A DNA stretch of 9,042 nt from Pseudomonadota bacterium (lineage in GTDB: Bacteria > Pseudomonadota > Gammaproteobacteria > Xanthomonadales > Xanthomonadaceae). Positions 1 to 6,292 of the stretch are shown one piece after another. The stretch covers positions 1-9,042 of the forward strand of contig JAEXNZ010000487.1 of the NCBI GenBank assembly GCA_023439425.1, read 5' to 3'. Numbering within the stretch: position 1 is the stretch's first letter; every line of letters begins with the position of its first letter. The notes below the pieces were generated by a model. That model worked only from the letters and a program-made list of their open reading frames with translations, had not been told where the DNA came from and ran no database searches. The translations under genes were made by a program, and so were the position numbers.

Positions 1-1023
1 TTCGCGGTCCGACCCGCTCGATAGTCGTGGGCGCTCGCTGCTGCGCCGTCGCGGCTTGCGCGGCGCGCGTGGGCGCACGTCGCACAGCAACTGAGCAAGT
101 ACAGCCGCATCAATATTGCCGCCGGACACCACCGCGCACTTGCGCTTTCCGGCCACGCGGCGGCCGGCGGCCAGGGCCAGTGCACCGGCGCCTTCGGCAA
201 TGACATGTTCTTCCAGCGCCAGTCGCACCAGGGTTTCGCGCAGCTCGGCCTCGCGCACGATCACTACGTCATCCAGCAGCGCGCTGCACAGGCGACGGGT
301 CAGGAAGCCGGGAATCTTTACCTTGACGCCGTCAGCCAGGGTGGCCACGGGCGCAATCTCGCGCACGTCGCCCTGGATGGCACGGGCCATGGAATCCACG
401 CCTTCGACCTGGGCCCCGACAATGCGCACGCCCTGCGACTTCAGCGCCAGCGCCACGCCCGAAGCCAGGCCACCGCCGCCGATCGGCACAATCACCACGT
501 CAGGCGCATGCGCGGCCAGTTCGATGCCCAGCGTGCCCTGGCCGGCGATCACGTCGGCATCGTCGAATGCCGACAGGAAGCGATAGTCGTTCTGTTCGGC
601 CAACTGCCGGGCAAACGCGTAGGCCTCGTCATAGCTGTTGCCGTGCTGGCGGACCGTAGCCCCCCAGTGCGCAACGCCTGCGATCTTGGTCGCCGGCGCG
701 CCATGCGGCATCACCGTGATCGCCGGAATATTCAGGCGATAGGCGGACCACGCCACGCCCTGCGCATGATTGCCGGCCGAGGCGCAGATCACCGGCCGCT
801 CGTCGCCGCGCTCGCGCCCGGCCAGCAGCGCGTTCAACGCACCGCGCACCTTGTAGGAACCGGTGCGCTGCAGGTTCTCCAGCTTCAGCCAGGTGCCAAA
901 CCGCTCGGCATAGTGCAGCGGTGTAGGCGGCAGGAACCGACGCAGCCGCGCCTGCGCGGCCAGCACGTCGGCGACGCTTACGTCGCCTACATCCGGTTCC
1001 TGCGGGGCGCGGCTAGACCGCAT
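1..1023 (-). CDS. ilvA: Threonine dehydratase (IlvA), C-terminal end beyond the left edge
   Basis: PLP enzyme that deaminates threonine to 2-oxobutanoate, the first committed step to isoleucine, in the cytoplasm. 341 codons are visible and the frame is still open at base 1. Family marks: GSYKVRGA at residues 55-62 with the Schiff-base lysine K58, ASAGNHAQGVA at 81-91, the phosphate-binding glycine loop GGGGL at 182-186, EGAGAL at 277-282 and SGGNI at 300-304. The start is ATG at 1023, preceded by GGGAG, and it overlaps the end of ilvM by 11 bases, so translation is probably coupled. After about residue 312 the sequence becomes an Arg/Pro/Ser-rich tail rather than the ACT-like regulatory domain that begins near this point in E. 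coli IlvA, so this looks like a catalytic-domain-only form. The stop codon is not seen, so the length is unknown. Catabolic TdcB is the nearest alternative, but the operon argues for the biosynthetic role. Confidence 0.93.
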   Translation of the reverse strand, partial: MRSSRAPQEPDVGDVSVADVLAAQARLRRFLPPTPLHYAERFGTWLKLENLQRTGSYKVRGALNALLAGRERGDERPVICASAGNHAQGVAWSAYRLNIPAITVMPHGAPATKIAGVAHWGATVRQHGNSYDEAYAFARQLAEQNDYRFLSAFDDADVIAGQGTLGIELAAHAPDVVIVPIGGGGLASGVALALKSQGVRIVGAQVEGVDSMARAIQGDVREIAPVATLADGVKVKIPGFLTRRLCSALLDDVVIVREAELRETLVRLALEEHVIAEGAGALALAAGRRVAGKRKCAVVSGGNIDAAVLAQLLCDVRPRAPRKPRRRSSERPRLSSGSDRE

Positions 1024-1267
1024 TGCTCTCCCCCAGCGCACTGATCCGCACTGACACACAGTCATAGATCTTCTCGATCTGGCGGCACAGCGTTTCCGGC
1101 GGACGGCTGCCGTCCACCACCAGCTGCAGGTGCCAGCGGCCATCGTCGGCGGCATTGGGCGCGCCGGCGATCGCGCGCGGCGCAAAGCCGCGGCGTTCGG
1201 CCATGCCGATCACGCGCAGCAGCGCGCCCTCGGCGGGAACCAGCACCAGGTCAAGCCGGTATTGCAT
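1013..1267 (-). CDS. ilvM: Acetohydroxyacid synthase small (ACT) subunit, IlvM-like
   Basis: An 84-residue protein that starts MQYRLDLVLVPAEG and ends ALGESNAV. Its length and single ACT-type beta-alpha-beta-beta-alpha-beta pattern match E. coli IlvM (87 residues), not the longer IlvN/IlvH. The family stabilises and activates the catalytic AHAS subunit. A longer open frame extends upstream inside ilvG, but the ATG at 1267 has AGGAG about 8 bases before it and begins right where the ACT fold begins, so it is the chosen start. It overlaps the end of ilvG by 17 bases and the start of ilvA by 11, so the three genes form a tightly coupled translational unit. Sequence identity to IlvM is low, and the call leans on size, ACT-like pattern and position directly after ilvG. 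Confidence 0.87.
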   Translation of the reverse strand: MQYRLDLVLVPAEGALLRVIGMAERRGFAPRAIAGAPNAADDGRWHLQLVVDGSRPPETLCRQIEKIYDCVSVRISALGESNAV

Positions 1268-2987
1268 TGGGAATCTCCTGGGTCTGGTGAGCGGGGTTGC
1301 TGTCCAGCATGGTGCTGTTGGCATTGTTGGGCGGAACCAGCGGCCAGACATTGGCGCGGGCATCAATGGCCACGTGCAGCAGGGCCGGGCCCGGCTCGGC
1401 CAGCAGTGCGGCCAGGCCACCTTCGACGTCGTCGCGCGCTTCGATGCGGGTGGCCGGAATACCGAACACCTTGGCCAGTGCGGCGAAATCCGGGTTGTCG
1501 GACAGGTCGATCTCGCTGTACCGCTCGGCGAAGAACAGTTCCTGCCACTGCCGCGCCATGCCCAGCGAACTGTTGTCCAGCAGCACGATTTTCACCGGCA
1601 GCTGGCAGCGTGCAATGGTGGCCAGCTCCTGCACGTTCATCATGAAGCTGCCATCGCCGGAGACCAGCACCACGGTGCGGTCGGGGCAGGCGAACTGTGC
1701 GCCCATCGCCGCCGGCAGACCGAAGCCCATGGTGCCCAGTGCGCCACTGGTCAGGTGATTGCGCGGATGATTGAAACGACAGTGCTGGGCCACCCACATC
1801 TGATGCTGGCCGACATCGCAGGCGATGATCGCGTTGGCCGGTGCCACTTCGCTCAGGCGCTTCAGCAGCGCGGGGGCGTAGATATGGGTGCCCGGTGCAT
1901 CGTAGCGGGCGGCGAAGCGTTCGCGGTTGCCCGCACAGCGCTTGCGCCAGGCCTGCTGGCTGGCCGGTGTGCTTTCCACGCCGGCGGTCAGCGTGCGCAG
2001 GGCGGTGCCGACATTGCCCGGAACGGCGACGTCAGCGCTGCGTAACTTGGAAATCTCATACGCATCGGCGTCGATATGGATCACGCGCGCGAACGGTGCG
2101 AATTCGGCCAGCTTGCCGGTGGCGCGATCGTCGAAGCGGGCACCCACCACCACCAGCAGGTCACTTTCCTGTACTGCCATGTTGGCGGCGCGGGTGCCGT
2201 GCATGCCCAGCATGCCCAGGTAATGCGGATGCTGCGCCGGCAGCGCGCCCAGGCCGCGCAGGGTCAGCACGGTGGGAATGGCGGTGGTGTCGACGAAGGT
2301 GCGGAAGTCCTCGACCGCATCGCCCAGCGCGATGCCGCCGCCGCCGTAGATCACCGGCTTCTCGGCCGCGGCAATGGCGGCCAGCGCCTCAGCCAGAGCT
2401 TCGTTGCGCGGTGCGACCGGCGGGTTCACGGTTTCGGGGACATGCACCGGCAGGTGGCTGGCATCGGCCACCTGCACATCCTTGGGCAGATCGATCAGCA
2501 CCGGACCGGGACGGCCTTCGCGGGCAATGCGGAAGGCCTCGCGGACCACGCGGGGCAGGTCATCGACCGAGCGCACCAGCCAGCTGTGTTTGACGATCGG
2601 CAAGGTCAGGCCGAACACGTCCAGTTCCTGGAACGCGTCGGTGCCCAGCAGCGGGGTGGCGACCTGGCCGGTGATGCAGACCATCGGCACCGAATCGAGC
2701 ATGGCGTCGGCAATGCCGGTAACCAGGTTGGACGCGCCGGGGCCGGAGGTGGCCACGCACACGCCGACCTTGCCGCTGGCGCGGGCGTAGCCGTTGGCGG
2801 CCAGCGCCGCACCTTGTTCGTGACGTACCAGGATGTGTTTGAGCCTGGAATCCACCAGGGCGTCGTAGAAGGGCATGATGGTGCCGCCCGGATAGCCGAA
2901 CAGCGTGTCCACGCCTTCGGCTTCCAGGGCCTGCGTCAACCAGCGTGCGCCGTTGCGGGGCGCGCTGCTGTGTGCGGAGGTGTTCAT
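1251..2987 (-). CDS. ilvG: Acetohydroxyacid synthase large (catalytic) subunit, IlvG type
   Basis: A 578-residue ThDP/FAD enzyme that joins two pyruvates to 2-acetolactate, or pyruvate and 2-oxobutanoate to 2-aceto-2-hydroxybutanoate. Three domains are readable. The N-terminal Pyr domain has GYPGG (31-35) and the catalytic glutamate E57 in VRHEQGA. The central domain has GARFDDR (282-288), part of the FAD region. The C-terminal PP domain has the thiamine motif GDGSFMMNVQEL (444-455, metal ligands D445 and N471-type loop) and the substrate-site segment MARQWQ (477-482). Length is normal and nothing is broken. AAAGG precedes the ATG with an 8-base gap. It begins 39 bases after ilvC and overlaps ilvM. 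Pairing with a single-ACT partner points to the AHAS II type, which in E. coli is valine-insensitive; whether that holds here is inference. Confidence 0.96.
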   Translation of the reverse strand: MNTSAHSSAPRNGARWLTQALEAEGVDTLFGYPGGTIMPFYDALVDSRLKHILVRHEQGAALAANGYARASGKVGVCVATSGPGASNLVTGIADAMLDSVPMVCITGQVATPLLGTDAFQELDVFGLTLPIVKHSWLVRSVDDLPRVVREAFRIAREGRPGPVLIDLPKDVQVADASHLPVHVPETVNPPVAPRNEALAEALAAIAAAEKPVIYGGGGIALGDAVEDFRTFVDTTAIPTVLTLRGLGALPAQHPHYLGMLGMHGTRAANMAVQESDLLVVVGARFDDRATGKLAEFAPFARVIHIDADAYEISKLRSADVAVPGNVGTALRTLTAGVESTPASQQAWRKRCAGNRERFAARYDAPGTHIYAPALLKRLSEVAPANAIIACDVGQHQMWVAQHCRFNHPRNHLTSGALGTMGFGLPAAMGAQFACPDRTVVLVSGDGSFMMNVQELATIARCQLPVKIVLLDNSSLGMARQWQELFFAERYSEIDLSDNPDFAALAKVFGIPATRIEARDDVEGGLAALLAEPGPALLHVAIDARANVWPLVPPNNANSTMLDSNPAHQTQEIPNAIPA

Positions 2988-3026
2988 GCGGGGAACCTTT
3001 CTGAAGCGGTGGGGGAGGCCGCGCGG

Positions 3027-4001
3027 TTACGCGGCTTGACTTTGCAACCAGACCATCTTGGCGCGCAGTTCCTTGCCTACCTTTTCAATCGGGTGTTCCA
3101 GGTCGGCCTGCTTGAACTTGTTGTAGTTCGGCAGGCCCGCTTCGTACTCGGCGACCCAGTTCTTGGTGAAGGTGCCGTCCTGGATGTCGGCCAGCACCGC
3201 CTTCATGCGCTCCTTGGTGCCGGCATCGATCACCCGCGGGCCGCTGACGTAGTCGCCGTACTGGGCGGTTTCGGAGATGAATTCCAGCATGCGGGTGATG
3301 CCGCCTTCGTAGAACAGGTCGACGATCAGCTTCAGTTCGTGCAGCACTTCGTAGTAGGCGATCTCCGGCTGGTAACCGGCTTCGACCAGGGTTTCAAAGC
3401 CAGCCTGGACCAGCGCCGACGCACCGCCGCACAGCACGGCCTGCTCGCCGAACAGATCGGTTTCGGTTTCTTCCTTGAAGGTGGTCTGGATCAGGTTGGC
3501 GCGTGCGCCGCCCAGGCCTGCCGCATAGGCCAGCGCGTACTCGGCGGCCTTGCCGCTCTTGTCCTGGTACACCGCCCAGATGCACGGCACACCACGGCCG
3601 ATCTCGTACTCGCGGCGGACCAGCGCGCCCGGGCCCTTGGGGGCGACCAGCACCACGTCCAGGTCGTCGCGCGGGGCGATCATGTTGAAGTGCACGTTCA
3701 GGCCGTGTGCGAAGAGCAGCACCGCACCCTGTTTCATGTTCGGGGCCAGCACCTCTTCGTACAGCTTCTTCTGCACCATGTCCGGGGTCAGCACGGCGAC
3801 CAGGTCAGCGTCTTTGACCGCATCGGCCGGGGCCTTCACGGTGAAGCCGTCGGCCTGTGCCTTGACCTCGGTCGGACCGCCCGGACGCAGGCCAATCACC
3901 ACGTCGAAGCCGGATTCACGCAGGTTCAGTGCGTGGGCGCGGCCCTGGCTGCCGTAGCCGACTACAGCGATCTTGATCTGGGGCAGGTCGTTGGTGCTCA
4001 T
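3027..4001 (-). CDS. ilvC: Ketol-acid reductoisomerase, class I short form
   Basis: A 324-residue Mg-dependent enzyme that isomerises acetolactate or acetohydroxybutyrate and reduces the product to the dihydroxy acid. The Rossmann part carries GYGSQG at 15-20, followed by the cofactor loop GLRPGGPTEVKA at 37-48. The all-alpha part has ETETDLFGEQ (178-187; metal ligands D182 and E186), HELKLIVDLFYEGG (221-234; E222) and ISETAQYG (242-249; S243). An in-frame ATG at 4250 would give 407 residues, but the ATG at 4001 has AAAGGA 8-9 bases upstream, and the extra residues would be read from the attenuator region, so 4001 is the start. The N-terminus is about 10 residues shorter than many class I enzymes. 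The cofactor loop lacks the two serines that usually contact the NADPH phosphate. It is the first structural gene of the operon, under control of the leader. Confidence 0.96.
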   Translation of the reverse strand: MSTNDLPQIKIAVVGYGSQGRAHALNLRESGFDVVIGLRPGGPTEVKAQADGFTVKAPADAVKDADLVAVLTPDMVQKKLYEEVLAPNMKQGAVLLFAHGLNVHFNMIAPRDDLDVVLVAPKGPGALVRREYEIGRGVPCIWAVYQDKSGKAAEYALAYAAGLGGARANLIQTTFKEETETDLFGEQAVLCGGASALVQAGFETLVEAGYQPEIAYYEVLHELKLIVDLFYEGGITRMLEFISETAQYGDYVSGPRVIDAGTKERMKAVLADIQDGTFTKNWVAEYEAGLPNYNKFKQADLEHPIEKVGKELRAKMVWLQSQAA

Positions 4002-4050
4002 CGGGGTGGTCCTTTGGGAGGGGGAAACAAAAACGAAGGGTTCTGAAACG

Positions 4051-4080
4051 AAAAAACCCGCGCCGGGACCGGTGCGGGTT
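4051..4080 (-). terminator. Intrinsic terminator (attenuator) of the ilv leader
   Basis: Read on the minus strand, AACCCGC (4080-4074) pairs perfectly with GCGGGTT (4061-4055). The loop can form a further CCG/CGG helix (C4072-G4070 with C4065-G4063). A run of six T follows at 4056-4051. It lies 49 bases before the ilvC start and 24 bases after the leader-peptide stop. Its left arm also fits an upstream segment (see the antiterminator), so it is best read as the attenuation terminator and not as the end of a transcript. Confidence 0.93.
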
Positions 4081-4128
4081 CTGATGGATTGCTGGCTGTA
4101 CTGCTTACACGCCGATCCGTCCCGCACC
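4071..4128 (-). promoter_or_regulatory. ilv antiterminator (2:3 hairpin)
   Basis: On the minus strand, GGTGCGGG (4128-4121) is the exact reverse complement of CCCGCACC (4078-4071), which includes most of the left arm of the terminator. Forming this 8-bp helix therefore prevents the terminator. The upstream arm lies 12 bases past the last control codon, so a ribosome stalled on the control codons leaves it free. A ribosome at the stop codon (4107-4105) would cover it. This is the standard geometry of amino-acid attenuation. Confidence 0.85.
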
Positions 4129-4233
4129 TGTGGGCTGGGTAATAAGTACGAGTACAAGGAGCGAACGGATCGAGGCCGCGCCAGGGCTGGCGTGCTCGAT
4201 GGATTCGCGGATGGGCGTGTGGCGTCGCAACAT
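4105..4233 (-). CDS. ilvL: ilv operon leader peptide (42 aa)
   Basis: A short frame from ATG at 4233 to TAA at 4105, lying between a promoter-like sequence and the attenuator. Residues 25-31 are LLVLVLI, encoded CTC CTT GTA CTC GTA CTT ATT, and the peptide ends TQPTGAGRIGV. It plays the role of the E. coli ilvGMEDA leader: stalling for lack of charged Leu, Val or Ile tRNA would favour the antiterminator. Four of the seven control codons are leucine, two valine and one isoleucine. All seven avoid the CTG/GTG/ATC forms that dominate the neighbouring genes. An in-frame TGA lies just upstream (near 4269), so ATG 4233 (or TTG 4230) is the only sensible start. No Shine-Dalgarno sequence is visible before it. 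The peptide itself is probably not functional. Confidence 0.88.
   Translation of the reverse strand: MLRRHTPIRESIEHASPGAASIRSLLVLVLITQPTGAGRIGV
4112..4173 (-). promoter_or_regulatory. ilv leader 1:2 protector hairpin
   Basis: On the minus strand, CGATCCGT (4172-4165) pairs exactly with ACGGATCG (4120-4113). With flanking G-U pairs and one more C-G pair, the helix reaches 11 bp (4173-4163 with 4122-4112). The control codons (4161-4141) sit in its loop. Its right arm abuts and partly occludes the antiterminator arm, so when the leader is not being translated or is fully charged, this hairpin leaves the terminator arm free. A second perfect inverted repeat, CGCCAG-CC-CTGGCG, lies just upstream at 4192-4179. 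Confidence 0.8.
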
Positions 4234-4240
4234 GTGATCG

Positions 4241-4270
4241 AGAAAACCACAGCGCTTTTGGCGGTGTCAA
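4241..4270 (-). promoter_or_regulatory. Probable sigma-70 promoter of the ilv operon
   Basis: On the minus strand there is a perfect -35 TTGACA at 4270-4265, an 18-base spacer, and a weak -10 TTTTCT at 4246-4241 preceded by TGG (extended -10 TGn). The predicted start of transcription is at about 4234-4233, on or next to the leader ATG. The strong -35 and the position support it; the poor -10 is the weakness. The remaining 4271-4496 should also hold the divergent promoter of the hydrolase gene, for which I see no convincing hexamers. Confidence 0.55.
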
Positions 4271-4496
4271 CCGTGTGGACGCAATTTCCAACAGTTTCGC
4301 CTGTATCCAGCGCAATCCCTTGTCGCGTAACGATGGTTGCGGGTGAAAGTGTTCCGGTGAATGCAGATTCAAGTATTGAAGGCAGGTTTCCGCGCGGATT
4401 CGGGTGTGCTGCGCGTGTCGTACATGACCATTGTCGGATGTGCGTAAGGGCACGCTGCGGCGACTATTCAGGGGCAACCACCCTCAGGAATCTCTT

Positions 4497-6215
4497 GTGT
4501 CCCGACCTCTTGCCCGCGGCCTGCTGGCCGCTGCCCTGCTGTGCGCCCTGCCCACGTTGTCCACTGCCGCTGACCGGGTGACCGGCCGCGACTTTGCCAC
4601 CCGCTCCGAAGTGATCGCCCCGCATGCGATGGCCGCGACCTCGCAGCCGCTGGCGACCCAGATCGCGCTGGACGTGATGAAGGGCGGTGGCTCGGCCATG
4701 GACGCCGCCATTGCCGCCAATGCGGCGCTGGGGCTGATGGAACCGACCGGCAATGGCATCGGCGGTGACCTGTTCGCGATCGTGTGGGACCCGAAGACGC
4801 AGAAGCTGTACGGCTACAACGGCTCGGGCCGCTCGCCGAAGTCGCTGACCCTGGCCGAGTTCCAGCGCCGTGGTCTGAAGGAGATTCCGGCGACCGGTCC
4901 GCTGCCGGTGTCGGTGCCGGGCGCAGTGGATGGCTGGTTCGCGTTGCATGAGCGCTTTGGCCGCAAGCCGATGGCCGACAACCTGGCCCCGGCAATCCGC
5001 TACGCCCGCGAAGGGCATCCGGTGGCGGAAGTGATCGCGTACTACTGGGATCGTTCGGTGCCGCGCCTGTCGAAGTACCCGGGGTTCAGCGAGCAGTTCA
5101 CCATCAACGGCCACGCCCCGCGCAAGGGCGAGCTTTGGAAGAACCCGAACCTGGCCAACACGCTGGAGCAGATTGCCCAGGGCGGCCGCGATGCGTTCTA
5201 CAAGGGTGACATTGCCCGTACCATCGGCAGCTACTTCAAGGCCAATGGTGGTTACCTGAGCTACGACGACATGGCCAGCCACCATGGCGAGTGGGTGGAT
5301 CCGGTCAGCAGCAATTACCGTGGCTATGACGTATGGGAGCTGCCGCCGAACAGCCAGGGCATTGCCGCGCTGCAGATCCTCAATGTGCTGGAAGGCTACG
5401 ACTTCTCGAAGATCGCGTTCGGCTCGCCCGAACATGTGCATCTGTTCACCGAGGCGAAGAAGCTGGCGTTCGCTGATCGTGCGCGCTTCTATACCGACCC
5501 GGCCTTCCATCCGGCTCCGGTGGCCAAGCTGGTGTCGAAGGAATATGCGGCCGAACGTCGCAAGCTGATTTCGATGGACAAGGCGCTGAAGGAAGTGCAG
5601 CCGGGCACGCCGAAGCAGCTGCAGGAAGGCGACACCATCTACATGACGGTGGCCGATGCGGACGGCATGATGGTGTCGCTGATCCAGTCGAACTACCGCG
5701 GCATGGGCAGCGGCATGGCCCCGCCGGGCCTGGGCTTCATCCTGCAGGACCGTGGCGAGATGTTCGTGCTTCAGAAGGATCATCCGAACGGTTATGCACC
5801 TGGCAAGCGTCCGTTCCAGACCATCATTCCGGGCTTCGTGACCAAGGACGGCAAACCGTGGATGAGCTTCGGCGTGATGGGTGGCGCGATGCAGCCGCAG
5901 GGTCACGCGCAGATCGTGATGAACATGGTCGACTTCGGCATGAACCTGCAGGAAGCGGGCGACGCACCGCGCATCCAGCACGAAGGTTCAACCGAACCGA
6001 CCGGCCAGGCCACGGCGATGAGCGATGGCGGCGAAATCAATCTGGAAACCGGCTTCCCGTATGAAACCGTGCGCGCACTGATGCGCAAGGGTCACAAGGT
6101 GACCTTCGCCGACGGCCCGTACGGCGGCTATCAGGCCATCCTGCGCGATCCGGAAACCGGGGTGTATTACGGTGCTTCCGAGAGCCGCAAGGATGGACAG
6201 GCTGCGGGGTATTGA
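4497..6215 (+). CDS. ggt: Secreted gamma-glutamyltransferase-family hydrolase (Ntn fold)
   Basis: A 572-residue proenzyme of the GGT family, which splits itself and uses the new N-terminal threonine to hydrolyse or transfer gamma-glutamyl or related acyl groups. Chosen start is GTG 4497: AGGA lies 8 bases upstream and the product begins with a signal peptide (basic MSRPLARG, then a hydrophobic core, cleavage near STAA/D at about 25), so it is exported to the periplasm. The frame opens further upstream at TTG 4431, but that would bury the signal. Motifs: PTGNGIGGDLF (83-93), ADRARFYTDP (326-335), the cleavage site GD/T with nucleophile T380, GVMGG (459-463), C-terminal GASESR. The small subunit would be about 193 residues. 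By eye, the places of E. coli Arg114 and Asp433 are Ser110 (in NGSGRSP) and a non-Asp residue (in LQDRGEMF), as in YwrD-like members, so glutathione may not be the substrate. Confidence 0.9.
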   Translation: MSRPLARGLLAAALLCALPTLSTAADRVTGRDFATRSEVIAPHAMAATSQPLATQIALDVMKGGGSAMDAAIAANAALGLMEPTGNGIGGDLFAIVWDPKTQKLYGYNGSGRSPKSLTLAEFQRRGLKEIPATGPLPVSVPGAVDGWFALHERFGRKPMADNLAPAIRYAREGHPVAEVIAYYWDRSVPRLSKYPGFSEQFTINGHAPRKGELWKNPNLANTLEQIAQGGRDAFYKGDIARTIGSYFKANGGYLSYDDMASHHGEWVDPVSSNYRGYDVWELPPNSQGIAALQILNVLEGYDFSKIAFGSPEHVHLFTEAKKLAFADRARFYTDPAFHPAPVAKLVSKEYAAERRKLISMDKALKEVQPGTPKQLQEGDTIYMTVADADGMMVSLIQSNYRGMGSGMAPPGLGFILQDRGEMFVLQKDHPNGYAPGKRPFQTIIPGFVTKDGKPWMSFGVMGGAMQPQGHAQIVMNMVDFGMNLQEAGDAPRIQHEGSTEPTGQATAMSDGGEINLETGFPYETVRALMRKGHKVTFADGPYGGYQAILRDPETGVYYGASESRKDGQAAGY

Positions 6216-6225
6216 TCGCGGCCGC

Positions 6226-6292
6226 GTAGCGACACGCCATGCGTGTCGTTTAACGGCCTGAGATCCCGAGGACACGCATGGCGTGTCCCTAC
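6226..6292. repeat. Inverted pair of SMAG-type (REP) palindromes
   Basis: Left unit: GTAG (6226-6229), then CGACACGC-CAT-GCGTGTCG (6230-6248), a perfect 8-bp stem with a 3-base loop. Right unit: GGACACGC-ATG-GCGTGTCC (6270-6288), again a perfect 8-bp stem, followed by CTAC (6289-6292), the reverse complement of GTAG. The units face each other across about 20 bases. A GTAG head, a short stem with CAT/ATG loop, and inverted dimers in intergenic space are the marks of the SMAG elements of Stenotrophomonas maltophilia, which are thought to be moved by RAYT transposases. They sit between two convergent genes and could fold in the 3' end of either transcript. Confidence 0.85.

Noticed and set aside
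205..1044. A 279-codon plus-strand frame opposite ilvA
   Set aside because: Shadow of ilvA; the minus-strand frame has clear PLP-enzyme motifs.
2076..4046. A 656-codon open frame on the plus strand across ilvG and ilvC
   Set aside because: It is antisense to two fully supported enzymes, has a His/Gln/Arg-rich composition typical of GC-rich shadow frames, and shows no recognisable domain.
4002..4250. N-terminal extension of IlvC from ATG 4250
   Set aside because: The extra codons would be translated across the leader peptide and terminator in another frame; the start at 4001 has a good ribosome site and fits the family.
4351..4379. TTCCGG and TATTGA as a promoter for the hydrolase gene
   Set aside because: Poor match to both hexamers and a 16-base spacer; not distinguishable from chance.
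4424..4447. Seven-codon ATG-to-TAA frame upstream of the hydrolase
   Set aside because: Too short to judge; no ribosome site and no run of control codons.
4431..4496. N-terminal extension of the hydrolase from TTG 4431
   Set aside because: It would put 22 polar residues before an otherwise normal signal peptide; GTG 4497 has AGGA at the right distance.
4464..5981. A 505-codon open frame antisense to the hydrolase
   Set aside because: His/Arg-rich shadow of the GGT-family gene with no motif of its own.
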